Shown: positions 46,535 to 54,874 of the stretch, in pieces | How positions within the stretch are numbered: the stretch's first letter is position 1 | Layout of the letters: each line of letters opens with the position of its first letter | Assembly: GCA_012518615.1 (NCBI GenBank) | Contig: JAAYRU010000013.1 | Coordinates: 1 to 64,000, forward strand | Direction: 5' to 3' | Source of the DNA: Christensenellaceae bacterium | Lineage (GTDB): Bacteria > Bacillota > Clostridia > Christensenellales > Aristaeellaceae | DNA: 64,000 nucleotides | The notes under the pieces: generated by a model | Seen by the model: only the letters and a program-made list of their open reading frames with translations | What the model was told of the DNA's origin: nothing | Database searches by the model: none | Made by a program: the position numbers and the translations under genes

Positions 46535-47386
46535 CTAGTACACCATGCTCTCAGCTTCGCCGCCCTGCCTTCTATATATAAATAGCACTATGGCGGTCAT
46601 AGCAAGCAGCACTACGCTAAGCGCCGCGGCAAAGGGCATATCGTGGCTTTTAAGCAGCTCATTTTGAATAAGGTTACCCCAAAGCATAGTGTTTGAGCCG
46701 CCAAGCAAGTCGCTTATGAAAAACAGACCCACGCTCGGTATAAATGTAAGCACAAGCCCCGCCATAACACCGGCAGATGTCATGGGTATGGTAACTGTAA
46801 TAAAGGCTTTTAGCGGGCTTGCGCCTAAATCCCTAGATGCCTCTACCATGCTCCAGTCTATCCTTTCAACGCTAGAATATACCGGCAGCACAAAGAAGGG
46901 CAACATTCCGTACACCATACCAACAAGCACCGCCCCCTCTGTATACAGCAGTTTAAGCGGTTTTTCTATAATGCCAAGGCTTTTAAGCAGAGTGTTTATA
47001 GGTCCATTTGCATAGAATAGTATTTTCCAGCCGTATATGCGTATTAGCGCATTAGTCCAAAATGGCGCTATAAGCATTACAAGCAGCCATACCCTTCTTT
47101 TTGGGCTTGCCTTTGATATAAAATACGCAAAGGGATAGCCTACAAGCGCGCTTATCGCTGTTGTGTAAAATGCCAGCCTAAGGCTAAGTAGCAGGCTGCT
47201 TATATATTGCTTTTCACGGAGCCTTAAATAATTATCAAGCGTTATAGGCGGAGAATACGAAAAACCCTCCCCCTTAGTAAGCAGGCTTAAGCCTATTATA
47301 TATAGTAGAGATAGCCCTACAAACGCCGCCGCCCATAGCCCCATGGGTACGGCTAGAAGCTGTTTTTTATCGTTCTTTTCATTCAT
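46535..47386 (-). CDS. potB: PotB, spermidine/putrescine ABC permease
   Basis: This 283-residue partner of PotC has six helices, the EAA loop EASRDLGASPLKAFITVTIP (about 180-199) and the PotB-typical PSVGLFFISDLLGG. It starts by a 4-bp ATGA overlap with the potA stop, showing translational coupling. Confidence 0.93.
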   Translation of the reverse strand: MNEKNDKKQLLAVPMGLWAAAFVGLSLLYIIGLSLLTKGEGFSYSPPITLDNYLRLREKQYISSLLLSLRLAFYTTAISALVGYPFAYFISKASPKRRVWLLVMLIAPFWTNALIRIYGWKILFYANGPINTLLKSLGIIEKPLKLLYTEGAVLVGMVYGMLPFFVLPVYSSVERIDWSMVEASRDLGASPLKAFITVTIPMTSAGVMAGLVLTFIPSVGLFFISDLLGGSNTMLWGNLIQNELLKSHDMPFAAALSVVLLAMTAIVLFIYRRQGGEAESMVY

Positions 47387-48474
47387 AGCGCATTATCCCT
47401 ATCGTCTATAACTACGGTAGCTTTATCTATATCCCACCATACGCACACGGTTTCGCCTTGGTTTACCTTTTCTTCCTGCTCTGTAGTGTGGCGGGAAATT
47501 ACTGTCTGCCCTGTGTTAAGTTCCAGTATAGATGTTCTATCGCTGCCCGTGTAATGCGTGGCCACAAGTTTGCCGTGCAGGCAATTGTGCCCCGGGTCCT
47601 GCCTGCGGTAGCGTAAGCGCTCCGCCCTTACGCAAAGGCATAGCTTTTGCCCTTGTTGTACCCAGTCTTTATTATTTGCCCTTACAGTTTTGCCGCCTAT
47701 ATCTAGCAGCAGTTCATCGCCATTTATTTCGCTTACTGTGCCCTCTATTAAATTGGTTTCGCCTATGAAGCTTGCGGCAAATGCGGATACTGGGTTTTCA
47801 TATAGCTCATACGGGCTTGCAAGCTGCACAAAGCGCCCATCGCGCATTAGCGCGATGCGGTCGGACATATTTAGCGCCTCTTCTTGGTCATGCGTTATAT
47901 ATATAAATGTTATGCCAAGCTGCTTTTGCATACGCTTAAGTTCAAGCTGCATTTGGCGGCGGAGCTGCAAATCAAGCGCGCCTAGAGGTTCATCTAATAA
48001 TAAAATTTTCGGCTCAAGCACAGCGCTCCTTGCTATTGCCACCCTCTGCCTTTGTCCGCCGGATAATTGCGATGGCATACGCTTTTCATAGCCCTCAAGC
48101 TGCACTAAATGCAGCATTTCATTTACCTTTTGTTTTATGGTTTTTCTATCGAGCTTACGCATTCTAAGCCCGTAGGCTATGTTTTTTTCAACATTCATAT
48201 GCGGGAATAGAGCGTAGTTTTGAAACACCGTGTTTACCTCTCGCTTTTCAGGGGCTAAGTCTGTAATATCTTCGCCTTCAAGGTATACCTTGCCCTCGGT
48301 AGGAGTTTCAAGCCCCGCTATTATGCGAAGGGTAGTGGTTTTACCGCAGCCAGAGGGACCTAAAAGTGTTAAAAACTCTCCCTTATATACATCCAAATCA
48401 AGACCGTTGAGCGCTTCCTGAGTATCGAAGGATTTTCTAAGCCCTCGTAAAGAGAGCAGGGGTTTTTCCTGCAT
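47383..48474 (-). CDS. potA: PotA, polyamine ABC transporter ATPase
   Basis: This 363-residue ATPase has Walker A GPSGCGKTT (about 39-47), the signature LSGGQRQRVAIAR, Walker B LLLDEPLGALD and the H-loop THDQEEA. A C-terminal TOBE domain (about 280-355) is where regulation of PotA is thought to act. It powers uptake by PotB and PotC. Its start is immediately next to the stop of the ferritin-like gene. Confidence 0.94.
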   Translation of the reverse strand: MQEKPLLSLRGLRKSFDTQEALNGLDLDVYKGEFLTLLGPSGCGKTTTLRIIAGLETPTEGKVYLEGEDITDLAPEKREVNTVFQNYALFPHMNVEKNIAYGLRMRKLDRKTIKQKVNEMLHLVQLEGYEKRMPSQLSGGQRQRVAIARSAVLEPKILLLDEPLGALDLQLRRQMQLELKRMQKQLGITFIYITHDQEEALNMSDRIALMRDGRFVQLASPYELYENPVSAFAASFIGETNLIEGTVSEINGDELLLDIGGKTVRANNKDWVQQGQKLCLCVRAERLRYRRQDPGHNCLHGKLVATHYTGSDRTSILELNTGQTVISRHTTEQEEKVNQGETVCVWWDIDKATVVIDDRDNAL

Positions 48475-48930
48475 TTAGTTTCCTTTCATAGCCATAAGGG
48501 TATCAAGATGCTCTTTTTCTTCAAGCGCTATGGCTAAAAACGCGTTCTTGGCTTCGCCCTCGCAAAGTTTAGCAAATTCTTCATAGTACTCCATGGCTAG
48601 TATTTCCTGCTCCGCGGCGTATTCAATAAGCGCCGTTTGAGATTCCGCCCCGCCCTTTCTAACAAGCTCCATAAGCCCGCCTGGAAATAGTATTTCCTCC
48701 GCTTGCAGCTCCAAGAGCCGCCTATTTTCACTTATGCCGTAAGAATCATCAAGCCAAGAGCAAAATGTGCATAAATGCTCTCTCTCCTCTTCCAATATAG
48801 TATTTATCGTTTCCTTTATGCCTTCGTCATCAACAATTTCCAGCATACGCTCATATATGCGTATGGCGCGCTTTTCCATATTCATGGCGACAAAAAAGGC
48901 GTCGCCGGCGGACTTTACATTAATTTTCAT
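48475..48930 (-). CDS. Ferritin-like diiron protein (rubrerythrin-type domain)
   Basis: This 151-residue four-helix protein has two E-x-x-H ligand sets, EEEREHL (about 47-53) and EEKEHL (about 137-142), with other glutamates in helices 1 and 3 (NMEKRAIRIYE and AAEQEILAMEYYEE). It lacks the rubredoxin domain of full rubrerythrins. Such proteins deal with peroxide or store iron in anaerobes. It overlaps the glycosyltransferase gene by 4 bp and touches potA, so it is embedded in a long operon whose other members have no obvious redox role. Confidence 0.72.
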   Translation of the reverse strand: MKINVKSAGDAFFVAMNMEKRAIRIYERMLEIVDDEGIKETINTILEEEREHLCTFCSWLDDSYGISENRRLLELQAEEILFPGGLMELVRKGGAESQTALIEYAAEQEILAMEYYEEFAKLCEGEAKNAFLAIALEEKEHLDTLMAMKGN

Positions 48931-49859
48931 TTTTCCTCCTTAAAACCGCGGGTTTCCGCAACCACATAAAGGGGTCTGCCCTTTACATCTTCATATATGC
49001 GGGCTATGTAGCGCCCAACTATGCCAAGGCATATTAGCACTATGCCAGTTAGCATAAGTATAAGGGTAGCAATCCACCAAAGCCCGCCCTGTATGCCGCA
49101 TATGGCGCATATTATAAGCGCTAAAAACGCTATGCCGCTTATAAGACAAAACGCAGCGCCAATAAGCAGAGGCAGCATAAGGGGCTTATCCGAAAAGCTT
49201 ATTATGCCATCCGCGGCGAGTTTTAACATCTTTTTAAGAGGGTAATGCGTTTCGCCCGCGAAGCGCTCATGCCTTTCAAAAAGCACGGGGCACTGCTTAA
49301 AGCCCGCCCATGCGAACATGCCCCTTAGATACCTTGCGTGCTCCGGCATATTGCGAACTACATCTGCAACCTTTTTATCTACTAGACGAAAATCCCCGGT
49401 ATCTCTAGGGAATATATCCCCCGCAAGCTTTTGCAGCACTTTATAATACACGGAAGCAGACCATTCCTTAAAGCGGCTCTCGCCCTTTCGTGATGAGCGC
49501 TTGCCGTACACTACATCATAGCCCTCTTTCCATTTTGCAGCCATTTCGGGTATTACTTCCGGAGGGTCCTGTAAATCGGCGTCTATAATAATAATTGCGT
49601 CCCCCGAAGCATAGTCTAGCCCTGCGCTTACGGCTATCTGGTGGCCTCCGTTCCTCGCGAAGTGTACTACCCTTACATTTTTATCGCTCTTTTGAAGGGC
49701 GTTTAGTATATTTTCAGTATCGTCTTTAGAGCCGTCGTTTACATATACAAGCTCATAACTTTCGCCCATATTTTGCATAACATTAGTTATCCTTTTATGG
49801 GTTTCGTTAAGCACTTCTTGCTCGTTATAACATGGAATTATTACAGAATATACCGGCAT
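48927..49859 (-). CDS. GT2 family glycosyltransferase, GtrB/DPM1-like
   Basis: This 310-residue membrane-bound enzyme has an N-terminal GT-A domain with PCYNEQEVL (9-17), the nucleotide-sugar DxD at 93-95 (IIDADLQDPPEV) and GDFRLVDKKV. Two transmembrane helices follow near 230-290. These enzymes charge undecaprenyl or dolichyl phosphate with a sugar at the inner membrane face, for wall polymer or glycoprotein decoration. It overlaps the ferritin-like gene by 4 bp and follows the NYN gene by 9 bp. The presence of murG in the same run of genes fits an envelope role. Confidence 0.87.
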   Translation of the reverse strand: MPVYSVIIPCYNEQEVLNETHKRITNVMQNMGESYELVYVNDGSKDDTENILNALQKSDKNVRVVHFARNGGHQIAVSAGLDYASGDAIIIIDADLQDPPEVIPEMAAKWKEGYDVVYGKRSSRKGESRFKEWSASVYYKVLQKLAGDIFPRDTGDFRLVDKKVADVVRNMPEHARYLRGMFAWAGFKQCPVLFERHERFAGETHYPLKKMLKLAADGIISFSDKPLMLPLLIGAAFCLISGIAFLALIICAICGIQGGLWWIATLILMLTGIVLICLGIVGRYIARIYEDVKGRPLYVVAETRGFKEEK

Positions 49860-49868
49860 AAACTATCC

Positions 49869-50858
49869 TTAAAGCATCTTAACCAGAAGGTTTTTCTGGT
49901 CATTCATTTCGAGTTTTAGTATACCTTGCTTTTCAAGCTCCTTTAAAATATCGCTAAAGCGCTTAAAGCCTATGGCTTTTTCGCTGAAATCCGGGTGCTG
50001 GGCGGTGATGTCCGCCTTTAATATGCTTGGGTTTATGCGCTCAAAGCCATCATCCTTATAGCGGTTTAGCTGTTCCTTAAAGGTATTCATCCAGTTTTCT
50101 TTAGTTAGCGTAGCGGAGGACTTGGCGGAGCTATCGCCCGATAGCGCTATCATTACATTATAGTTATCCCGCCATACCTTAAATGTATTGTGCTTTTTTG
50201 AAAGCTTGGTTAATAGCTGGAAAAATGTTGAGCAGCCGTAGCTCTTTTCATCAAAATCCGGGCGCAGGCGCAGCAGCGTGCCCTTAAGCTCGCTTGCGAA
50301 CATCTCCTCGCCGTCTGACTTTTCATCTAATATACTCTCTATAAGTTTAACAAGCTGCGCTTCGTCGCCATTGTCTTCCTGCCCGGATTTTTTGGCCTTA
50401 TTAGAGCCCGTGCGCCTTGTGGCAACGCTTTCTAAAAACTGAAACTCATTGCAGGCGTTAATAAATACCTTGCTTGCAACTTCGCTCCTAGATATACCAA
50501 GCACATATTTACCCATGCTCTTAAGTTTGCCCACAAGCGGGGTATAGTCGCTATCGCCCGAAACTATGCAGAAGCTGTTAATAAGCGGGTTTGTGTACGC
50601 GACTTCCATGGCGTCAAGCACAAGCTGTATATCCGCGTTGTTTTTCTGGCTTATGCCGTATCTTAGCGAGGGAACCACTGTAAATGTGTTTGACAGCAGC
50701 ACTTCCTTAAGGTTGCTAAAATTATCCGTATAGCCGTACACCTTGCCAAGTAGTATATCCCCTCTAATTTTTACTTTTTCAAGCACATTGTTGAGCGTTT
50801 CAACCTTTGCGCCCGTATTTTCTAAATCTACAAATATAGCAAAATTTGATTTGTTCAA
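49869..50858 (-). CDS. NYN-domain putative RNase with two LOTUS/OST-HTH domains
   Basis: This 329-residue protein has an N-terminal NYN (PIN-like) nuclease domain with acidic residues at IFVDLEN (Asp11), NNADIQLVLD (Asp76) and SGDSDYTPL (Asp102, Asp104), so the metal site seems intact. Two winged-helix LOTUS domains follow: about 165-245 (KLIESILDEKSDGEEMFASE...) and about 255-329 (a second copy ending with RFSDILKELEKQGILKL). In other systems LOTUS domains bind RNA, notably G-rich RNA. It probably cleaves or handles RNA; the target is unknown. The start is TTG 50858 with AAGGAG 9 nt upstream. Confidence 0.85.
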   Translation of the reverse strand: MNKSNFAIFVDLENTGAKVETLNNVLEKVKIRGDILLGKVYGYTDNFSNLKEVLLSNTFTVVPSLRYGISQKNNADIQLVLDAMEVAYTNPLINSFCIVSGDSDYTPLVGKLKSMGKYVLGISRSEVASKVFINACNEFQFLESVATRRTGSNKAKKSGQEDNGDEAQLVKLIESILDEKSDGEEMFASELKGTLLRLRPDFDEKSYGCSTFFQLLTKLSKKHNTFKVWRDNYNVMIALSGDSSAKSSATLTKENWMNTFKEQLNRYKDDGFERINPSILKADITAQHPDFSEKAIGFKRFSDILKELEKQGILKLEMNDQKNLLVKML

Positions 50859-50896
50859 AAATTCAACTCCTTCTGTTACGCCGAAATCACATATAG

Positions 50897-50924
50897 ATTA
50901 TAACATTAAGGCTACATATTGCAA
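50897..50924 (-). promoter_or_regulatory. Promoter of the NYN-GT2-ferritin-pot-murG operon
   Basis: Minus strand -35 TTGCAA (50919-50924), 16-bp spacer, consensus -10 TATAAT (50897-50902). The tight spacing of all seven downstream genes suggests this promoter serves the whole run from 50858 to 44612. Confidence 0.65.
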
Positions 50925-51074
50925 AGCTTAAGCGATATTCACCGTATTTGCTTATTAAAAAAAATCGCCTTATATTCTAATGTTTTTTTAACGAAACTTA
51001 TCTTTCATTTTCATATATATGCGATATTATAAGCTTGCCAAAGGGAAAGGCGACTAAAAAACGGAGGTAGTAAA

Positions 51075-51761
51075 ATGGATAGATTTGAAATGACAGATAA
51101 GCTTAGCCAAAAGGCGGAAGTAAGCTACGAGGAAGCAAAGGCGGCGCTTGAAGCCAGCAACTGGGATTTGCTAGACGCAATGATACTGCTTGAAAACAAA
51201 AAGGCAGGCAGATGGGCAGATGATGAGAGCAACACCGCTAATGAGGACTATGCAGACGAAGTAAATGTAGAAAGCGATATGTACGACTATGCAGATGACC
51301 AAGTAGAGGAAGAAGCGCCCGCATGTGCGGAGGAAAAATGCGAAAGCAACACCACAAACAAAACACACAGCAACTGCTGCGAAGACAAAGCAAAAAACAA
51401 ATCCGCAAATACATGCGGAACAAAAGAAAAAAAAGATAAGGAGAACAACATCAATATGACAATCCAAAGCGTAATCGATTTCTTCGCAAGGCTAGTAGCC
51501 AAAGGCAACCGCAACTATCTAGAAGTAAGCCGCAAGGGCGAAAAGCTCATATCAATCCCCCTAACACTGCTTGTAATACTGGTTCTACTGTTCGCAATAA
51601 CCGTACCGCTTTTCATAATAAGCCTGTTCCTTGGCTGCAGATACCGCTTTGTTGGTGAAGACATAGGCGCAAGCGGCGCAAACAAAGTGCTTGATGTTGC
51701 CTCCGATAAGGCAGAGCAGCTAAAAGAAACCGTAAAGGACAAGATAAACGAAAACAAGTAA
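51075..51761 (+). CDS. DUF4342-domain membrane protein with UBA-like N-terminus
   Basis: This 228-residue protein has three parts. The first 45 residues (SYEEAKAALEASNWDLLDAM) look like a UBA/TS-N three-helix domain. The middle (about 50-125) is a low-complexity acidic then Lys/Asn/Cys-rich linker. The end (about 126-205) is a DUF4342 domain with IPLTLLVILVLLFAITVPLF as membrane segment. Function unknown; it may link a cytosolic partner to the membrane. GGAGG lies 8 nt before the ATG. It is divergent from the NYN gene. Confidence 0.75.
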   Translation: MDRFEMTDKLSQKAEVSYEEAKAALEASNWDLLDAMILLENKKAGRWADDESNTANEDYADEVNVESDMYDYADDQVEEEAPACAEEKCESNTTNKTHSNCCEDKAKNKSANTCGTKEKKDKENNINMTIQSVIDFFARLVAKGNRNYLEVSRKGEKLISIPLTLLVILVLLFAITVPLFIISLFLGCRYRFVGEDIGASGANKVLDVASDKAEQLKETVKDKINENK

Positions 51762-51911
51762 TTACATATTTCTCAACAGATGGCTTTAATACTTACAAGA
51801 CTTAATATGTAAGCTGTATTAAAACTAATACCTAAAGAAGTAGCAATGTACCCGATGAAAGTACCGCACACTATAACCACTACCATAATTTAACACATAA
51901 CATCCTTTTTC

Positions 51912-51941
51912 AAACGCCGGGCGTATGTCGGGCGTTTTTTT
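51912..51941 (+). terminator. Terminator of the DUF4342 gene
   Basis: 7-bp stem AAACGCC/GGCGTTT with a 12-nt loop, followed by TTTT. It lies about 150 bp after the stop codon; I see nothing between. Confidence 0.75.
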
Positions 51942-51998
51942 GTTTGTAATATAATTTGTGTATATTTGCCCAGTATCTACATTCTACAAGCCCCCAAC

Positions 51999-52027
51999 TT
52001 GACGAAAAACTACATTGTATGTATAAT
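51999..52027 (+). promoter_or_regulatory. Promoter of the rubrerythrin operon
   Basis: -35 TTGACG (51999-52004), exactly 17 bp, consensus -10 TATAAT (52022-52027). It precedes the small membrane protein gene by about 35 bp. Confidence 0.8.
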
Positions 52028-52067
52028 CTCAGCGGTGGAACACCAATTATTTTTTAAGGAGATTGTT

Positions 52068-52181
52068 GTGACTATCCAAAGCAAAAAAAGGATGAAGAAC
52101 TTTGCACTTAGGGCTCTTAGCGTGTTACTGGCGATTGTTATCGTAGGTACTACGCTTATAAGCATACTTGCAGGGCTTTAA
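52068..52181 (+). CDS. Small single-pass membrane protein (37 residues)
   Basis: GTG at 52068 with AAGGAG 6 nt upstream encodes a 37-residue protein: a basic start MTIQSKKRMKNFALRALSV followed by one hydrophobic helix of about 18 residues. The promoter, ribosome binding site and position 25 bp before rubrerythrin support it as a real gene. I do not recognise a family. It may be a membrane helper or simply the first cistron of the oxidative-stress operon. Confidence 0.6.
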   Translation: MTIQSKKRMKNFALRALSVLLAIVIVGTTLISILAGL

Positions 52182-52206
52182 TCTATTAATTTAAAGGAGA
52201 ATAAAC

Positions 52207-52758
52207 ATGGACATCAAAGGCACCCAAACAGAAAAGAACCTTATGACTGCATTTGCAGGCGAGAGCCAAGCACGCAATAAGTACGATTTTTTTGCCTCTG
52301 TCGCAAAAAAGGAAGGCTTTGAGCAGATAGCCGCTATATTTGAAGAAACCGCAATAAACGAAAAGGAACACGCAAAGCTTTGGCTGCGCGCGCTGGGCGG
52401 CTTCAAAGAAGGCAGAAAAGAAGGCGACACATATGATAACCTGCTGGACGCTGCCGCAGGCGAAAATTACGAGTGGACTACCATGTACAAGGAGTTCGCC
52501 GAAACTGCACGCGAGGAAGGCTTTGAAGAGCTTGCAAAACAGTTTGAAGAAGTAGGCGAGGTAGAGTATCAGCACGAACAACGCTACAACAAGCTTGCCG
52601 AAAACATCAAAAACGGCGTTGTATTCAAGAAGGACGCCCCCACACTTTGGCATTGCCGCAACTGCGGTTACATTTTTGAAGGCGCAGAAGCCCCTGCAGT
52701 TTGCCCCGCCTGCAAGCACGGCAAGGCGTACTTCCAGCTTAAACCCGCAAACTATTAA
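52207..52758 (+). CDS. rbr: Rubrerythrin
   Basis: This 183-residue protein has an N-terminal ferritin-like diiron domain with the E-x-x-H pairs NEKEHAKL and [10 protein letters not shown], and a C-terminal rubredoxin-like domain with CRNCG and CPACKHG iron ligands. In anaerobes it reduces hydrogen peroxide with electrons from NADH-linked reductases. AAAGGAG lies 8 nt before the ATG. It is the second gene after a small membrane protein and ends at a clear terminator. Confidence 0.95.
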   Translation: MDIKGTQTEKNLMTAFAGESQARNKYDFFASVAKKEGFEQIAAIFEETAINEKEHAKLWLRALGGFKEGRKEGDTYDNLLDAAAGENYEWTTMYKEFAETAREEGFEELAKQFEEVGEVEYQHEQRYNKLAENIKNGVVFKKDAPTLWHCRNCGYIFEGAEAPAVCPACKHGKAYFQLKPANY

Positions 52759-52772
52759 TAAGCATAAGACAC

Positions 52773-52802
52773 GCCGCCTGAAAAGAGGCGGCTTTATTTT
52801 TC
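52773..52802 (+). terminator. Terminator of the rubrerythrin operon
   Basis: 7-bp stem GCCGCCT/AGGCGGC with a 6-nt loop, then TTTATTTTT. Confidence 0.88.
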
Positions 52803-52969
52803 CATTTTTATATAACTTTTGCATAAAAGCTGTAATATATGGTAGGGCAAAACACCGCTTAAAAGCAACAGCCTTTAATTAGACAAAGCCATTAAGCAAA
52901 AAATAGCGCAACAAAAATCTCTTTTAGCTAGGAACCCCGCAAATGTATAATAATATTAGGAATTGCAGC

Positions 52970-53515
52970 ATGAGAAAGATATACTTACTTATTTCACAAA
53001 CAGGCACCCTTTTTTCAAGAGGTATTAAGTGGTACACAAAACAGCCGTATAACCACAGCGCCATAAGCACGGACAAGTATTTCCCCGTTTTTTGGTCTTT
53101 TGCAAGAAGATGGCCAAGGCTCCCTTTTCCGGGCTGCTTTGTTAAAGAGGAATTTAACAAAGGAACTTACGCCTTATTCCCCGATACCGATTGCGTTGTT
53201 ATGGCTTTTGAGGTGGAAGATGAAAAGGCCGAAAAAGCGGATGCGATTTTGGATAAACATATAAACAGTAAAAAAAGGTACGGCTACAATTATCCAACGA
53301 TTTTTTCTACCGTTTTGCTAGGCAAAGCGAAAGCATCCAAAAAAAACAGAAGAACTTGCGCGGAATTTGTAGCGTATGTTCTGTCGGAAAGCGATATTCA
53401 TGCCTTTGAGAAACAACTTCAAATGGTTCACCCCATGGATGTATTAAACGATTTCAGCCAAAACATAATTTATAAGGGTAAAATGATAGATATTGGAAAG
53501 GAAGACTTATTGTAA
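52970..53515 (+). CDS. Permuted papain-like (YiiX/NlpC-P60 class) hydrolase
   Basis: This 181-residue cytoplasmic protein has a histidine in YNHSAIS (His29) before the cysteine in RTCAEFVAYVL (Cys130), the reversed order that marks circularly permuted NlpC/P60 or LRAT-like hydrolases. It has no signal peptide. Relatives act as amidases or acyl hydrolases on lipids or peptides, but the substrate here is unknown. I took ATG 52970 (MRKIYLLISQTG) over the in-frame ATG at 52943 because the conserved part starts there. It is monocistronic. Confidence 0.7.
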   Translation: MRKIYLLISQTGTLFSRGIKWYTKQPYNHSAISTDKYFPVFWSFARRWPRLPFPGCFVKEEFNKGTYALFPDTDCVVMAFEVEDEKAEKADAILDKHINSKKRYGYNYPTIFSTVLLGKAKASKKNRRTCAEFVAYVLSESDIHAFEKQLQMVHPMDVLNDFSQNIIYKGKMIDIGKEDLL

Positions 53516-53560
53516 AAGCCTTAGTATAAATGATTCTTACAATCATTTACATAAAAATCC

Positions 53561-53586
53561 ACCGCTTAGAAATAGGCGGTTTTTTG
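53561..53586 (+). terminator. Terminator after the papain-like gene
   Basis: Stem ACCGC/GCGGT, extendable inwards by TA-GAAA-TA, followed by six T, about 45 bp after the stop. Confidence 0.7.
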
Positions 53587-53655
53587 CGGTTTTTTCGTGC
53601 GTTTTGTTTTATACAATTCACCTTTGTGTTTCTACAATGTAAAAACTTTAATTAT

Positions 53656-53739
53656 GTCGGACAAAATGTCGGTGTAAATGTCGGTATAAATGTCGGTCAA
53701 AGCGTTAGCCAGTTTGAGGGTCAAAATGAGGGTCAAAGT
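53656..53739 (+). repeat. Seven 12-bp tandem repeats encoding VGxN-type tetrapeptides
   Basis: Units of 12 bp follow the theme GTCGGTnnAAAT: GTCGGACAAAAT, GTCGGTGTAAAT, GTCGGTATAAAT, GTCGGTCAAAGC, then more diverged copies ending GAGGGTCAAAGT. In the open frame from 53530 they read VGQN VGVN VGIN VGQS VSQF EGQN EGQS. Similar tetrapeptide runs occur near the C-termini of some Fic and AlbA/COG2865 proteins, so this may be the remnant of such a gene. No ribosome binding site or upstream domain supports an intact gene. The rest of 53587-53930 is AT-rich with nothing I can name. Confidence 0.7.
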
Positions 53740-53931
53740 CCAAACCCAACAAAGCTCTAATCCTCCACTTTTTTGTTCCTGTTCGCCAGTTTATGCTCTG
53801 TTTCGCCACTATAACCCCACCTTATGGCTAAACATCAAAACAATTTCCGTCGCATCTCCCACATTAAAACCACTAACTCAAATTTTACATACATTTCATG
53901 TTGTTTTAATGTTAGCCTTATTCTTTTGTGC

Positions 53932-53937
53932 TATAAT
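53932..53937 (+). promoter_or_regulatory. Probable -10 element of the BcrA-like ABC operon
   Basis: A consensus TATAAT preceded by an indistinct -35 (TTAGCC or TGTTAG). Transcription would begin near 53944, only about 15 nt before the start codon. Confidence 0.45.
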
Positions 53938-53959
53938 ACGCAAATGTACGGAGGTGTGT

Positions 53960-54874
53960 ATGGCTAATCTTATTGAAACCACGGGTTTAAGCAAGCGCTA
54001 CGGCAAGAAATACGCCGTAAAAGATGTAAATATGCATGTTGAAAAGGGCAGTATTTACGGGCTTATAGGCAGAAACGGCGCAGGCAAGACCACCATAATG
54101 AAATGTATAAACAGGCAGATTGTTCCCACAGGCGGGGATATTATGCTTGACGGAATAAAGCTTACTAGGCAGAAAAAAATAAGGGTAGGGGCGCTTGTGG
54201 AATCCCCCAGCTTATATGAAGATACAAGCGCAATGCAAAATTTGCTTTACAAATGCACTGCACTTGGCATAAAGGATAAAAAAATGCACGCAAGCAATCT
54301 GCTTGAAATGCTTGAGCTAAGTAAAGTTAAGGATAAAAAGGTTAAGCAGTTTTCGCTAGGCATGAAACAGCGCCTCGGGCTTGCGATGGCTATGGTGGGA
54401 CACCCTGAAGTGCTTATGCTTGACGAACCCATAAACGGCATGGACCCGCAGGGCATAGCAGCGATAAGGGAAATGCTTGTGCATGTAAATAAAAAGCTTG
54501 GCACTACTATAATAATATCCAGCCATATATTGGATGAACTTTCAAAGTTTGCCTCCGTATACGGCATAATAAAGGAAGGCGAGCTAATAAGCGAATTTAC
54601 AAGGGAAACCTTGGAAAGCGAAAGCTTTTCTTCCATAACCATAGTATCCCCCCATATTGACGATGTAATAAGCGCACTCTCCGAAAAAACGCCCGTTAAT
54701 AGGGATATGCTTATAAAGCCTAATACTCTGCTTATTAAAAACGGCGCACAGCTGCATAAGGACATAAGCCGCCTTCTTTTTGACAGGGGCATATACCTTG
54801 AAGAATTTAGGGTAGACCATCTATCGCTTGAGGAATACTTTATGCGCCTTACAGGAGGTGGAGAGATTGCTTAA
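53960..54874 (+). CDS. BcrA-type ABC exporter ATPase
   Basis: This 304-residue ATPase has Walker A GRNGAGKTT (about 39-47), signature QFSLGMKQRLGLA, Walker B MLMLDEPINGMDPQG and a C-terminal domain of about 80 residues typical of the bacitracin/lantibiotic-immunity (BcrA/NatA-like) group. The real start is ATG 53960 with CGGAGG 6 nt upstream; the open frame extends further back without a start signal. Its last bases overlap the permease start. Substrate unknown; peptide antibiotic self-protection or export is the usual role. Confidence 0.88.
   Translation: MANLIETTGLSKRYGKKYAVKDVNMHVEKGSIYGLIGRNGAGKTTIMKCINRQIVPTGGDIMLDGIKLTRQKKIRVGALVESPSLYEDTSAMQNLLYKCTALGIKDKKMHASNLLEMLELSKVKDKKVKQFSLGMKQRLGLAMAMVGHPEVLMLDEPINGMDPQGIAAIREMLVHVNKKLGTTIIISSHILDELSKFASVYGIIKEGELISEFTRETLESESFSSITIVSPHIDDVISALSEKTPVNRDMLIKPNTLLIKNGAQLHKDISRLLFDRGIYLEEFRVDHLSLEEYFMRLTGGGEIA

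Noticed and set aside
52186..52824. 212-codon minus-strand frame opposite rubrerythrin
   Set aside because: It only mirrors the strongly biased codon use of rubrerythrin, whose iron ligands and operon context are clear.
53656..53739. Possible CRISPR-like array
   Set aside because: The units are 12 bp with no spacers and keep a reading frame; no cas genes are present in the window.
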